A DNA stretch of 64,000 bases. It comes from Umbellularia californica (taxonomy: Eukaryota; Streptophyta; Magnoliopsida; Laurales; Lauraceae). The DNA lies in the NCBI GenBank assembly GCA_028538565.1, contig JAPQWN010000004.1, forward strand, positions 52,585,673 through 52,649,672, read 5' to 3'. This document shows, in pieces, positions 1 to 11,295 of the stretch (positions are counted from its first letter, which is position 1; every line of letters begins with the position of its first letter). Both the position numbers and the translations under genes were made by a program. The notes beneath the pieces are model-generated. The model ran no database searches. It saw only the letters and a program-made list of their open reading frames with translations, and was not told the DNA's origin.

Positions 1-2
1 CG

Positions 3-3000
3 GGCTGCTTTTAGCCTGATTTTGTGGGCCTGGTTCTTGTCCTCGGGCAGCTGGTCATTTTTGAGATAGGAGATGAGTTCATCCATCCAGCTCGGGCCGA
101 GATCAATACACATGAGCTGCCGAGGTGTTTGAAATTGTATACTTGGTCTGTCTAGTGCTTCTACTTCGACAGTTCTTCTTTTCCCTGCCTCGACAGCAGA
201 GGCCAAGTTTGCAAGGGCGTCGGCGTGAGAGTTGGAGTCCCTGCCTATCTGCCTGACTTCAGCTTTTTGGAACTGAGATAGGAGTTGCTTGGTGTGGGCC
301 AGGTAGGCTGTCATCCTGTCATCACGGGCCTGGTAATCCCCATTGAGTTGGTTTGTCACCAGCTGTGAGTCGCTGAAGATCACCAGTCGTTGTGCCCCCA
401 GGATTTTTGCGCTGCCCAGCCCTGCAATTAGTGCTTCATACTCAGCTTCATTGTTAGACGCTTTGAAGTTAAGGGTCAGGGCCTGCTCAATGACGAGGCC
501 CTCTGGAGATTGAAGGACTATGCCGGCGCCAGCCCTTTTGGAGGTGGAAGACCCATCGACGAAGACTTTCCAGGAAGAGGAGAGGAAATGTTTCCAGGAT
601 TGCTCCTGTTCGGTCTCTGCCGAAGTGCTCGCCTCCTTGCCCCCCAGTTCGGTGTCGAGAGGGCTCGGTGCCGAACTAGGAGAAGTGAATTCCACAACGA
701 AGTCTGCCAATATTTGGGCTTTAATGGCCGTCCGGGGCTGATAATTGATGTCATATTGCCCGAGTTCGACAGCCCATTTAGAAACTCTTCCTGAGAAGTC
801 GGCTCTCCGAAAGAGGGACTTGAGCGGGTGTTCTGTCACAACCGTTATGGAGTATGTCAGGAAGTAGTGGGAGAGCTTGCGGGATGCACTGACGAGTGCA
901 AATGCGAGCTTCTCTAGTGGCAGGTATCTCGTTTCGGAGTCTAGCAGAATTTTGCTTGTGTAGTAGATGGGCTTCTGCTGCCTGTCATCTTCCCGCACGA
1001 GTACAGAGCTCACTGCGTGGTCCGATACTGCCAGATATAGGTATAAAACCTCACCTCGAACAGGGGTTGAAAGCAGAGGAGGTGAAGAAAGGTACGCCTT
1101 TAGTTCCTGGAGAGCGACTTCGCATTCCGGGGTCCATTGGAACCCGGAGCTCTTTTTCAAAAGCTGGAAGAAGGGATGGCATTTATCTGAGGCTCGACTG
1201 ATGAAGCGGTTCAGTGCTGCTGCCATCCCGGTAAGTCGCTGAACTTGTTTGGTCGAGGTCGGACTCTGTAGGGCTCTGATGGCCGAAATCTGATCGGGAT
1301 TGGCCTCGATTCCGCGCCTAGTGACCAGGCTGCCAAGGAACTTACCCGAGCCGACGCCAAATGCACACTTGGAAGCATTCAGCTTGAGCCCGTATTGCTT
1401 GAGGATGAAGAAGGTCTGATGGAGGTCTGTCAAGTGGTCCTGCGACCGTTTCGACTTGACGACCATGTCATCAATATATACCTCGACCGTGCTGCCGAGC
1501 TGGTCCTGAAACATCTTGGTTACCAGCCTCTGGTAAGTGGCACCAGCGTTCTTTAACCCGAAGGGCATTACTTTGTAACAGTAGGTGCCCCTAGGTGTTA
1601 TAAACGCGGTTTTCTCTTGGTCGGGCTCATGCATTGGAATTTGATGGTAACCTCGGTAGGCGTCGAGGAAGCTCATCCTTTCATGCCCGGCAGTGGCGTC
1701 GATCAGCTGGTCTATCTTTGGGAGAGGGAAGCTGTCTTTGGGGCAGGCTTTATTCAGGTCGGTGAAGTCTACACAGACCCTCCAGCTTCCATCCTTCTTT
1801 TTGACCACAACTGTGTTGGCTAACCACACAGGGTAGTGGACTTCTCTAATGGCGTCAGCTTCCAGTAACTTGCTGACCTCCTTGGTCACAGCCTCTGCCT
1901 GTTGGGAACCCGATCTTCGAATCTTTTGGGCAACAGGTTTATGCTGAGGGTCCACATTCAGTGTATGGCTTATGACCTCCGGGCTGATGCCAGGCATTTC
2001 ATATGGGGTCCAGGCGAAGACCTCTCTGTTTTGCAACAAGAAGTCGAGCATCCTGGCCCTTTCCTCATCAGCAAGTTGACTACCGAGCAAGAAGAACCTT
2101 TCCGGATCGCTGTGGTCGATTTCGACCTGAGTAAGGTCCTCGATGCTCTTCTGCTCGGGAGTTCGGCCCACAGCATCGAGCTCAGCCTCGAGCTCGGTCA
2201 TGTGGACTTGCTGAGGCTGTCTCTCTCCGGGGACCACGGCCAAGAGGCATTCTTTGGCCATGTCTTGGTTGCCGGGGACTATGACGACTTCGAAGCTCCC
2301 GTCTTTATTCTGTAAAGGGAACTTGAGCTTCTGGTGATGGGTCGAGGGAACAGCCTCCATGCCATGAAGCCAGGTTCTCCCCATGATGGCATTGTATGGA
2401 GATTGTGCATCCACCACCAGGAAGTCTGCCGTTATGGAAGCTCCTCCGACCTCGACCTTGAGGGAGATCTTCCCTTTGGGATACACCGTCTTGGAGCTGA
2501 ATCCCACTAAAGGGATGCGAGCTTCGAGCAGATCCTCTTCCTTCAGACCCATTCGTTTGAAGCAGTCGAAGTAAAGGATTTCTGAGGAGCTCCCAGGGTC
2601 CACTAGGATCCTCTTGACGTCGAAGTTGTGCAACCTCATAGTCAGAAGAAGAGGATCGTTGTGGGGTAGTTGAACCCCGGCTAAGTCTTTGTCTGAGAAC
2701 CAAATCTTTGGTCTCTCTATGCGGGCCTTCTTTACAGAGGGACCGAGCTCGGCCGCCATCACATGTTTACCGTGCTGGGCCCTCCTGGCCTCGGCACGTG
2801 CTTGATCACTTCCTTTGGGAGCGGGAGCCAGGTGGATGACGTCGATGGTCCCTATAGGCCCATCGGTGTCCTTGTCGTTGAGGTGGTGCTGCTGGGCCTG
2901 GTTTACCCTTCCCTCCTCTTTGATATGATCTCTGAGGTGCCCATCTTTCACAAGCCTTTCAAGGTGATTCTTGAAGGAGAAGCAGTCCTCGGTTCTGTGT

Positions 3001-4796
3001 CCTCTATCCTTGTGGTAGGCACAGAACTTGCTCTGATCCCTTGAGGCGGCGTCACCTTTCATAGGCTGAGGCCATTTGAAGAAGGGCTGGGCTTGGATTT
3101 TGCCCAGGAGTTTGTAAATGGGCTCTTTGAAGATGGTGTTTACGGCTTTGTGAGGGGCGCCACTTGGCCTCGGCTTTGCACTGCCTCCCGAAGTGGGCGC
3201 AGAACGTGGTGCCGAGCTGGATGGCTCTCGACTTCGGTCAACCTCCCTCTTAGCGAGCCTCTTTTCCCTCCTTGTAGGTCGGCCGTCCGAAGGTCGGCCC
3301 TCGGAAGGCTGGCCCTCCTGGAGTGGGGGCCATAGATTATGGCTCTCCCGAGCCCGGAGCTCGTCCTCTTCTTGTTCTACATACTGGTTCACCCGGGCCA
3401 TGAGTGCCTTCACTGAATCCGCTGGGCGACGTGCCAACTTCTTCCGAAGCTCATTTCCGGGTAGCAAACCCTGTTGAAAAGCTGTGACGGCTACCTCATC
3501 ATTCGAATTCTCGATTACGCTATAGATGGTCCAGAACCTCTTGGCGAATCGAGTGATATTCTCTGTCGGCCTCATCTTGATAGAGATTAGGTCGGCGTCA
3601 GTCTTTGGGATGACCCGATGTGCTTGAAACTTCTCTACGAAGGAGTTTCGGAGCTGTCGCCAGCTCGAAACCGATCCCTCGGGGAGTGCACAGAACCACC
3701 GAAGCGGGAGATCACCTAAGCTGGAGGAGAAAACCTTGCAGTCGAGGTTGCCGTCGCCGCTGAATACCGACATCTTCTGGGTGAAGTGTCGGAGGTGAGC
3801 TTCGGGGTCTGACGTCCCGTCATAAAGATTGAAGCGTGGGACGCTGAATTTATCAGGAAGAGGATGGTCCGTGATGTCCCGAGTAAATGGGGAGGTGCCA
3901 TGGATGTCGGCGTATCTGGTAACCAACCGACCTCGAGCGAGGCCGGCATGCTCCAGGTTCTGCTGCACGGCCAGCTTAATCTGCTGATCGATATAAGCGG
4001 CCATGTCGGGGTCTGCACCGACCTCCCGCTTTTGCCTCTGGTACTGACGCTGGTCGGCGCTGGCGTGAGTGTTACTCGAGCCTTCCTCCCGAGCTCGGGC
4101 ACGTCTCTTATTTAACTGCTCCCTTAGGTCTGGCTGACCTTCAGGGACTCGCCGAGCTTCCCGCTGAGGTGGGGGCGTGTGAGAGGCTTCAGGCAGGGGT
4201 CCGCCCTTGACTTCCAACTGTCGCTGGAGCTGGAGGATCTGTGCCTTCTGTTCCTCAATGACGAGGTTCTGGGCCTTGATTGCTTCAGCTTGGGCTTCAG
4301 CATCGTCCTCCAGGGCCATGTCGTCGTCACCTTCGTCACCGAGATGGAAATGGTCCTCTTCCATGCGGTCTTCAGACTGAGACCGCGGAGGCTGAGATTG
4401 CTCAGGAGCTCTACCCCGCAGGGGGTGTTCCTGAGGAGGAACGTCCTTGCGGGGTGCCTGGGTGAAAACGACCTCCAGGCATGGACGCTCCGCTTGGGAG
4501 GACGTCGTTCGGGCCCGTACTGCTACGGGACCGCTTCGAGGGGATGCTGGTACACCTCTCGATGATGAGTGTGTCACCGTGACAGGTGACCCTGTGCTTC
4601 GGACAGGAGGATCCCCTTCCGCTCCTTTTGACTGAGGGTTGGGTGGTGTTCGCCTGACATCTCTTTGCTGTCTTGTCCCTGATGCCCCTGCCTGGCTCGT
4701 CACCAGTGGAGGCGGCATGAGAGGCAAGAATATCTCGGGTTGGCCGGACATGGACGGTCCGACAACGCTCTTTCCCTTCTTAGCCTTAGGAGGCAT
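3..4796 (-). CDS. Tat-type gag-pol polyprotein, open frame, C-terminus outside window
   Basis: A single minus-strand frame starts at ATG 4796-4794 and stays open to the edge, about 1,598 codons with no stop. Parts in order: basic, Pro/Arg-rich and acidic N-terminal region with a Gln/Glu coiled stretch (about 4310-4210); capsid-like gag domain (about 3900-3370, with a PLRWF motif); zinc knuckle CAYHKDRGHRTEDC (about 3024-2983); aspartic protease with a VDPGSS active-site loop (about 2605-2585), where DSG or DGG is more usual; RT, with YIDD at 1478-1467; a first RNase H-like domain (about 1130-780); and a second RNase H beginning at VFVDGSS (about 566) and containing HADALANLAS (about 230). The ATG is chosen because it lies 53 nt downstream of the primer site. 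An open frame suggests a recent insertion. Confidence 0.87.
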   Translation of the reverse strand, partial: MPPKAKKGKSVVGPSMSGQPEIFLPLMPPPLVTSQAGASGTRQQRDVRRTPPNPQSKGAEGDPPVRSTGSPVTVTHSSSRGVPASPRSGPVAVRARTTSSQAERPCLEVVFTQAPRKDVPPQEHPLRGRAPEQSQPPRSQSEDRMEEDHFHLGDEGDDDMALEDDAEAQAEAIKAQNLVIEEQKAQILQLQRQLEVKGGPLPEASHTPPPQREARRVPEGQPDLREQLNKRRARAREEGSSNTHASADQRQYQRQKREVGADPDMAAYIDQQIKLAVQQNLEHAGLARGRLVTRYADIHGTSPFTRDITDHPLPDKFSVPRFNLYDGTSDPEAHLRHFTQKMSVFSGDGNLDCKVFSSSLGDLPLRWFCALPEGSVSSWRQLRNSFVEKFQAHRVIPKTDADLISIKMRPTENITRFAKRFWTIYSVIENSNDEVAVTAFQQGLLPGNELRKKLARRPADSVKALMARVNQYVEQEEDELRARESHNLWPPLQEGQPSEGRPSDGRPTRREKRLAKREVDRSREPSSSAPRSAPTSGGSAKPRPSGAPHKAVNTIFKEPIYKLLGKIQAQPFFKWPQPMKGDAASRDQSKFCAYHKDRGHRTEDCFSFKNHLERLVKDGHLRDHIKEEGRVNQAQQHHLNDKDTDGPIGTIDVIHLAPAPKGSDQARAEARRAQHGKHVMAAELGPSVKKARIERPKIWFSDKDLAGVQLPHNDPLLLTMRLHNFDVKRILVDPGSSSEILYFDCFKRMGLKEEDLLEARIPLVGFSSKTVYPKGKISLKVEVGGASITADFLVVDAQSPYNAIMGRTWLHGMEAVPSTHHQKLKFPLQNKDGSFEVVIVPGNQDMAKECLLAVVPGERQPQQVHMTELEAELDAVGRTPEQKSIEDLTQVEIDHSDPERFFLLGSQLADEERARMLDFLLQNREVFAWTPYEMPGISPEVISHTLNVDPQHKPVAQKIRRSGSQQAEAVTKEVSKLLEADAIREVHYPVWLANTVVVKKKDGSWRVCVDFTDLNKACPKDSFPLPKIDQLIDATAGHERMSFLDAYRGYHQIPMHEPDQEKTAFITPRGTYCYKVMPFGLKNAGATYQRLVTKMFQDQLGSTVEVYIDDMVVKSKRSQDHLTDLHQTFFILKQYGLKLNASKCAFGVGSGKFLGSLVTRRGIEANPDQISAIRALQSPTSTKQVQRLTGMAAALNRFISRASDKCHPFFQLLKKSSGFQWTPECEVALQELKAYLSSPPLLSTPVRGEVLYLYLAVSDHAVSSVLVREDDRQQKPIYYTSKILLDSETRYLPLEKLAFALVSASRKLSHYFLTYSITVVTEHPLKSLFRRADFSGRVSKWAVELGQYDINYQPRTAIKAQILADFVVEFTSPSSAPSPLDTELGGKEASTSAETEQEQSWKHFLSSSWKVFVDGSSTSKRAGAGIVLQSPEGLVIEQALTLNFKASNNEAEYEALIAGLGSAKILGAQRLVIFSDSQLVTNQLNGDYQARDDRMTAYLAHTKQLLSQFQKAEVRQIGRDSNSHADALANLASAVEAGKRRTVEVEALDRPSIQFQTPRQLMCIDLGPSWMDELISYLKNDQLPEDKNQAHKIRLKAA

Positions 4797-4848
4797 GGCT
4801 ATTGGGATGAAGGTATTGGTTTTGCAGGTCGTGGGTTCGAAGGTTTTT

Positions 4849-4866
4849 TCCCCACAGACGGCGCCA
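4849..4866 (-). other. Primer binding site of the Tat element
   Basis: On the minus strand TGGCGCCGTCTGTGGGGA begins 2 nt after the LTR end. It starts with the TGG that pairs with a tRNA CCA end and partly resembles the tRNA-Asp 3' end; the exact primer tRNA was not verified. Confidence 0.75.
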
Positions 4867-4868
4867 AT

Positions 4869-5619
4869 TGTAAGTGCCTAAATAATACGGACTTGGTTTA
4901 AGTAATGGAAGGGATTAGGAAAACTCTGTTTGATCGGAGAAGTTACCGACGGCCTGGATCCTGAAAACAGGGAAGAAAGAGCAGTCAGAGCCCGAGGCTG
5001 CTGTCAGCCAAAGGCACTCCGACGCCTGAGTTAGTGCAGTTACTGAACTAGGGTGAAGTGAGGGAGAAGATGTAGGTGAAATAAACAGGATGTAGACTGT
5101 ATATTGCTTACCTTCTATGGGGCTCCCATGCAGGTATATGTAGGAGAGAATAGAAGTTTCCATAGTGGAGGTAGGTGAGGATACTTGTCCCATCAGCCCA
5201 CTCCTAAGATGGTAGGTGAGGATACTTGTCCCATCGGACGTCCCCTCAGCCCCCTTACATAAATGTGGAAGTGATAGGGAAGGTCCCTTATCAGCACTTG
5301 GCCACCTTCTGTCAGGGGAGCTTTGTCATGTAGCCGTTTCATCTCATAAATGAAGATTGAGACGGACATCCACCTCAGTCAAGTGGACCGAGATGGAAAT
5401 TACCGAGATCAGGGGATACAGGAGGTCGGTCATGGGTACCGAGTCGCTCAGGGCAGGGCCCGTAATGAACGAGGTCGGTAGGCAGACCGAATCGAACTCC
5501 AACTCGGCGACAGCTGGCACTTTTGCCGAACTGGAATAAATCAGGCCAGAGTAACCCCTAATTGGCAGTTTAGCGTCGAAGTAGGAGATTACCTCGGTGT
5601 TACGTAAGCACTCCACACA
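4869..5619 (-). repeat. 5' LTR of the Tat element
   Basis: Bounded by TG (plus strand, 4869) and CA (5618-5619), about 751 bp. The left limit is fixed by the primer site, the right limit by resumption of sequence homologous to 26335 onwards; an end at 5617 is also possible. A 25-bp direct repeat lies at 5170-5194 and 5211-5235 and may be part of the promoter. No clear TATA box was found. Confidence 0.75.
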
Positions 5620-6409
5620 AGTCCATTGTGATTATATCATTTGAGTAGTCGTTACTATGATTGAATCAGGAATGAGGCAGTGGGATTCAAAAGTTAATAC
5701 ATCTAAAATAATATCCATTTTGTTTACATCAAGAACTTGAAAAACTTTAAAAAAATAAAATAAAAACAGAATTCCAATCAATCATGTAAGAGAGAAAATC
5801 ATTTGAATTAAGTATTTTAATGGAACAAACTTACTTGGTCGCATTGTCTCTTATATAAAAATTAAACCGAGTAATACTAGACATTGAATTTTGAAGAATT
5901 TGCCATTCTTATCATGTAACTGGTGATTTTGTTAGTAAAGTTTAGAAGAAAACGAGAAGACAACCTGATGTTTAAATTAAAAAATCAATGTGTTTTCAAT
6001 TGTAATAAATAAAAAGTCCTAGAAAACATACAGTGTATTTTTATGCATTTATACCAATAATGTGTTGTAAACTAGTTGCCGCCCTGTCACTTTTATTGAT
6101 GACAAATACACATAGGTATCAGTTAGTTTGGAATATCCTCTGACACCAAACTTGGAGAAGTCCCGAGTTGAAGAATTGGCACTCCACAGTGGGGCCCACC
6201 TAAAGAAAATCGAAGCCTTTCAAAATGAACATACTCACTGTATGTACTATCTCATTCTCCTCCACTGGTTGTTCCGTGCAGAATCCTCGCACCAGGATGC
6301 AGTTTGGGACAAGCCGTAGGACATGGGGCCTCTATCATCTCATTTCCTTGCATCCCTTCTTCCCCTTCAGCAGCTTTGTCTACATCTTTTACCCCTTTTG
6401 CGCTGTGGC

Positions 6410-8590
6410 ATTCTTAATTAGGGCATTTACCTTTGAATAAAATGAAACTTTTATGTTCTAGAGGTAGTCTTGGAAATATTAAAATAACAGATTTATCTCA
6501 ATGTTTTGGTTGTAGACAGGGCAAACAACTTTCTTTGCCTTTTTATAAAAGCACTTCTAACAGTCATGCTCCATTTGACTTAAAACATTCTGATGTTTGG
6601 GGCCTGCATTGCAGCCCACTAAAGGTGGGTCTTTATATTATGTTTTATTTAGTGATGATTTTACCCGGTGTACTTGGGGTTTTTCTTTTTCTTTTTTTTT
6701 TTTTCTTTTTTTTTTTTTGAAACAGAGGTTTGATTTCTTTTCTGTTTATGTCATTTTTTCTAACATGATTACCACTCAATATGATAAGAAAGTTACAATG
6801 TTTCCGTCTGACTCCGGAGGAGAATATGTTTCTCACAAGTTCAAGTCCTTTCTTGATGATCGAGGAATGCTCTCTCAGCTTTCTTGTCCTGCAACACTGC
6901 AACAAAATGGTGAATAGACATATCATTGAAACTGCTAGATTAATGATATATTCTTCTCATGTCCATCTCTGTTTTTTGGGAGAAATTGCCTTAATGACAA
7001 CATATCTCATAAATCTGACACCATCATCTGTTTTATCCGGTATCTCTCCTTATGAAAAACTGTTTCAGGTCAAACCTGATTTGTCTTCTCCTAAAGTTTT
7101 TGGTTGCACATGTTTTGTTCTTTTACCAAAACATGAACGTACCAAGCTGGCTCCAAAATCTACCATCTGTGTTTTTCTAGGATATGGTATCGAACAAAAA
7201 GGATATCGATGCTATGATCCTAAAACCAACAAGTTACGAACTTCTCGTAAAGTTACTTTCCTCGAAAATATCCCATAATTCTCTTTTCCAGTCTTTTCCT
7301 TTCTCCGGAGAAACCTATATTTTATCCAGTTGATCCATTCCCATATTTTCTTTTTCCTTAGATTCCACTTCTACCAACCCACCTTTGTAGGTACTGTTAG
7401 ATTGTATGGACTCAATCCATCAGAAGATATAATAAATTGATTAATTTCTTCATTCATCAATAAAATCATGCTTTCCTTTCATGAGATAAATGGTGTTTTA
7501 TTACTTAATGTACATAATCAGTACATATGACGTGATGGTTCATGAGATGAACCGGGTTCCATTAGTATATTAGATGTGATATATATATGTATGGATGAGA
7601 TCCATATACAGGAGACATGTGTCACAAATTTTATACTTAAATATCTTCACAACCAGTGATGAGATTGAGCATCTCATCTGATAAGGTTGCAGCACTTTGA
7701 TCACTATGAAATAGTGTGATTTGTCTCGATCATCAGAATGTAAGATTCTAGATCATGGTGCTGGTACATCATTGTCGCCCCATGCCTTCCCCATCCCCCA
7801 CTGAACCTGCTCCTCTGTTTCAGTCCCTTCTATTCATGTTGTGAGTGATCACCTCAAAGATGGTATCCTTTACGCACTAGAGTTCCAATTCCCTGGTATG
7901 ACCTTCTCTGCACTGACCATTTTTTTGGTGCATATCAGTCCTTTCTTGCAGACATACACTCTTTGTCAGAATCTCAATCTTATAAAGAGGCAATTGCCTC
8001 ACCAAAATGGCAATCAGCTATAGCAAATGAACTTGATGCATTAAAGAAAACAAATACATGGGATATTGTCCCCTTCTTGCCTGGGAAACACGCTATCGGG
8101 TGTAAATGGGTAATTGAAATTAAGACTAAGTCCGATGGTTCTGTTGATTGTTATAAAGCTTGGTTAGTGGCCAAAGGTTGTAGTTAGGAGTATGGAGTTG
8201 ATTATGAAGAAACCTTTGCTCCGGTTGCACAGATGAAAACTATTCGTCTCTTTATCTCTGTAGCAGCCATTCATCAGTTGCCTCTTAATCAACTTGATAT
8301 AAAAAACGCATTTCTAAATGGGTTTCTTATACTGAAGAGATTTATATACATTCGCCTCCAAGACTTGTTCGAGCCCCACATCATATGTGTCGTCTCAAAC
8401 TTGCACTCTATGGTCTCAAACAAGCTCCACGAGCTTGGTTTGACTGCTTCAACACTTGTGTTCTTAGCCTCAGGTTTAAACAAAGTGATCATGATTATGC
8501 TCTCTTCACTTATAATTACTTTGATGCTGGGTGTGTGTTTCTCTTATTATACGTTGACGATATGATTCTCATAGAAAGTGATACAAGAGG
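6410..8590 (+). pseudogene. Decayed Ty1/copia pol fragment (integrase and RT), copy 1
   Basis: Frames recovered in order: pre-integrase zinc-finger region (about 6433-6600), integrase core ending with a GYRCYDP-type C-terminal region (about 6740-7275), then RT from the SYKEAIASPKW block (7963) through a QLDIKNAFLNG block (8296-8328), YGLKQAPRAW (about 8410) and YVDDM (about 8550). It is broken by stops (for example 8185-8187), frameshifts, a T-rich expansion (6682-6718) and the 368-bp insert at 7395-7762. There are no LTRs. It stops just after the RT YVDD motif, where a CACTA end begins. The same fragment occurs in unit 2, so truncation preceded duplication. Confidence 0.85.
7395..7762. mobile_element. 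368-bp insertion with 5-bp direct repeats, possibly a small solo LTR
   Basis: Absent from the otherwise matching site in unit 2 (near 28105). Flanked by GGTAC at 7390-7394 and 7763-7767. It starts TGTTAG but ends GGTGCT, so a TG/CA pair is not complete. No coding capacity and no terminal inverted repeats were seen. AT-rich with a run of TA repeats near 7580. A decayed solo LTR is the best guess. Confidence 0.6.
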
Positions 8591-8619
8591 CACTACAAAT
8601 AAAAAGGCTTTAGTGCCCC
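8591..8619 (+). mobile_element. CACTA (En/Spm) terminal fragment, copy 1, left piece
   Basis: Begins CACTACAAATAAAAAGGC, the slightly mutated partner of the cleaner terminus at 28708. The rest of the fragment is at 19598-about 19700, displaced by the solo LTR inserted between them. Confidence 0.65.
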
Positions 8620-9651
8620 TGTCACGACCCGGGCCCAAGACCGGACTAATCGGGGCCTAACCCCGGGTCGCGAATCCATCATACTTACTCCCGTAAATCT
8701 TGAATTAACCGAAGTTAAGATAAGACTCACAAAGGGATCTAACATACGTACTTGTCAAATGTACATTTTGCGGAAACATATATACATACATTGACAATGA
8801 TTGACTTTACCTTACAAGTAAAGTTCACATATACAAAATATAATCCAATGAAGTCCACCACTGCATACTCAAAATACCATGCAAGGGACATCTAATTACA
8901 TCTCAAAATGATATACAAAAGTATCTATCAATTAATTCCCAAAATAATCTCAAAACATTAAAAATCAACGCCCTCCGAACTATTCCCATTCGGCTAAACC
9001 TCCTGGATGTATCGGATGGGCCTCCTCCGCACGCGGCGCGGCCTCTGCAAGGCTGGGATGGGCAACTGGGCCTGTAATGTCATCAATAACACTATGAACA
9101 CGACGGTTCAACAAGGTATAAACACATTTATGATAATCCATGTTAAATATGTCCATTTGTCAATGTAATAACTCTAGACGATTAATCTAGGTTAGTGCAA
9201 TATTCTAAACAGTGTAGTCAATGGATAATCAATGACTAGATTATAGTACAATAATATTATCGTCATTCAGTTCAGTGTATTCCCAACGGAAGCATTAGTC
9301 AATTCATTTCACTCATTTCATGCCGTTCGGATTACATTGAGCATTTATTAGATGGCTTATGGTGTTAGACCCTAAGTTGTATTTGCAATTTGATGTCCAA
9401 CATTTGCATCATGATCATCTCATATCATTTCTCACAGGTTTATCTTGAAAATCACAGGATTTAAATCAACTTGCTCAAACTATGTTTCAAACCTTTTGGT
9501 TGATTTTAGTCTTATTTTGAAAAGCTTTTTCTTGATTAAACCTTGTCTCAAACACCTTTACACTCTGTGTTTCAAAAGCTTTCAAAAGTTAGATCTTTAC
9601 TTGTAAACTCAGATCTTCAGAAAACAGTCTGACAGTACTGTCAGTCAACCT

Positions 9652-10094
9652 GTCGGCTAACCGACCTTGGACCGAAGCCTAACCGAACTCACTCGGTTAG
9701 GTTTTCTGAATGGTGTTTTCAGTTGTCGGTTTGTGTGTCGGTTAAGTGTCGGTTAACCGACTACAGAAATTAGACTAACCGAACATCTTGTCGGTCAGAT
9801 TTCCTGAAAGATGCATTGTCATATATTTTTCACGTCGATCAGCATGTCGGTCAAGTATCGGTTAACCGACGTTGCTTCAGAACCTGACCGAAGCTCTCTC
9901 GGTTAGAATTCCAGAGAGATGTATTCTGACCCTGTTTTCACTGTCGGTTAGGGTGTCGGTCAGGCCTCGGTTAACCGATCATGTCGGCTAACCGAAGCAA
10001 GCTTTTTGGTCAGCAAAATTTCAAAATTATGACCGTTGGCTAGTGACCGTTGGGAGTGTCGGTTAACCGACCCCTGGATGTCGGCTAACCGACA
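9652..10094 (+). promoter_or_regulatory. Array of GTCGG/CCGAC motifs and palindromes in the LTR promoter
   Basis: About sixteen GTCGGY or RCCGAC cores lie within 450 bp directly upstream of the TATA box, many as near-palindromes such as GTCGGTTAACCGAC (9748-9761 region, 9861-9870, 10058-10071, 10079-10092). RCCGAC is the known core of the DRE/CRT site bound by CBF/DREB factors, and TAACCG/CGGTTA fits MYB core sites. The array is repeated in the 3' LTR (about 16085-16527). The function is inferred, not shown. Confidence 0.6.
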
Positions 10095-10115
10095 TATAGC
10101 CGTTGGCCCACTTTT

Positions 10116-10126
10116 TCTATAAAAAG
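10116..10126 (+). promoter_or_regulatory. TATA box of the SIRE-like LTR
   Basis: TCTATAAAAAG directly after the GTCGG/CCGAC array; transcript start would be near 10150. The same box recurs in the 3' LTR near 16549. Confidence 0.7.
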
Positions 10127-11260
10127 AAGTTCATTCCAAGGCCAGAGAAGATGATTTTTGAAGCCATTTCTGAAGTGTACTAAGGCAAATCAGAGGAAAT
10201 GAACTAAGAAGGCCAAAGGATCATTAAGTAAAGCTAAACTTGGATTAATGAAGTTCAATCACCAAGTAAGCTTTGACTTTTCCTAATCATATGTTTTTTT
10301 ATGCATTGACTAAATTATTGGTAAATGATTTGTAGCATATTAACTATGATGTGTTGAATCCATTCTTCTCTTAATCTTTGATTTAAGTTATTGGATTCTT
10401 CATCTTGATTCAAATCAAGTTTGTGGTAGAAAACTTCTTAAACATGTTTATCAAAATCTTCAATTTATGTTATAACATGTTTCACTAACTTGGATGAATC
10501 TTCCTTGTTGTTTTCAATCTTTAAAACTTTAGTCAAAATACTTTGATTTTGAAAACAACATATCACATGCATCACATGTTTAGATAGAATTAATTTCATA
10601 CAACTTGCAAGCTTTGATTTTCATATCATCATTAAGTTTGTATTTTGTTCATGTGATTTGCTAAACCCTTCAATCAAATCATTTTATGTGCATTAAACTT
10701 TTAATTGCTTCAAGCATAAATTGATTGAGCTTTCATTTTAAACTTGATTGAAGTTTACACACACACACATCGTGAGCATTCATCTTTGCATTTTATAGTG
10801 TGCTGTGTAAGTTGATTTTCACTTTCTCATTCGCCTATTTTAGAGGCAATATATATTGTGCTTAATGTATTTCTCTCCTAGTGTTTAGACACTTTTTTGA
10901 GAAAGAAAATCTATTTGTATGAAAGGTTATTGCTAAGCCAAAGAAAAGCAAATTATAAAGGTTATTGCTTATCCTAGAAAAGCACATAGCTAGGTTGTTG
11001 TTTAGCCTCAAAAACATCATTGTAAAGGTTATTGCTTAGCCTTTTGTAAAAGCATAAATAGTGGAAATCCGGTGGGGTGTGTGATCACAAGCCGGTAGTG
11101 GATGTAGGCGTTGAGGCCGAACCACTATAAATCTTTGTGCAATGGTGAATGACTTGTGGTGATTGATCTATTTATCTTCCGCACCTTTTCTTGTAATCAT
11201 CACTAGTTGGAGTTTAATTTGAAGAAAATTATAATTGACAATCAATTTGTAGCTCACCCT

Positions 11261-11295
<35 letters not shown>

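Larger units (their letters stand above)
1..5619 (-). mobile_element. Ty3/gypsy LTR retrotransposon, Tat type, 5' part (left end outside window)
   Basis: Read on the minus strand the order is LTR (4869-5619), primer binding site (4849-4866), then gag, protease, RT and RNase H running off the window at position 1. Integrase and the second LTR are expected to the left. The element sits at the edge of duplicated sequence: from 5620 rightwards the DNA matches 26335 onwards, so it landed at or near a duplication boundary. No TSD can be checked because the far end is missing. The Tat assignment rests on a zinc-knuckle variant of the CxYHxxxGHxTEDC kind and on two RNase H-like domains in series, both known for the Tat group. 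Confidence 0.88.

Noticed and set aside
4815..4850. A tRNA B-box-like GGGTTCGAAGG followed by a T run
   Set aside because: No A box at the right distance; it lies in the Tat leader next to the primer site.
510..4881. Many plus-strand open frames across the Tat region
   Set aside because: They are shadows of the long minus-strand gag-pol frame, which has the domain motifs.
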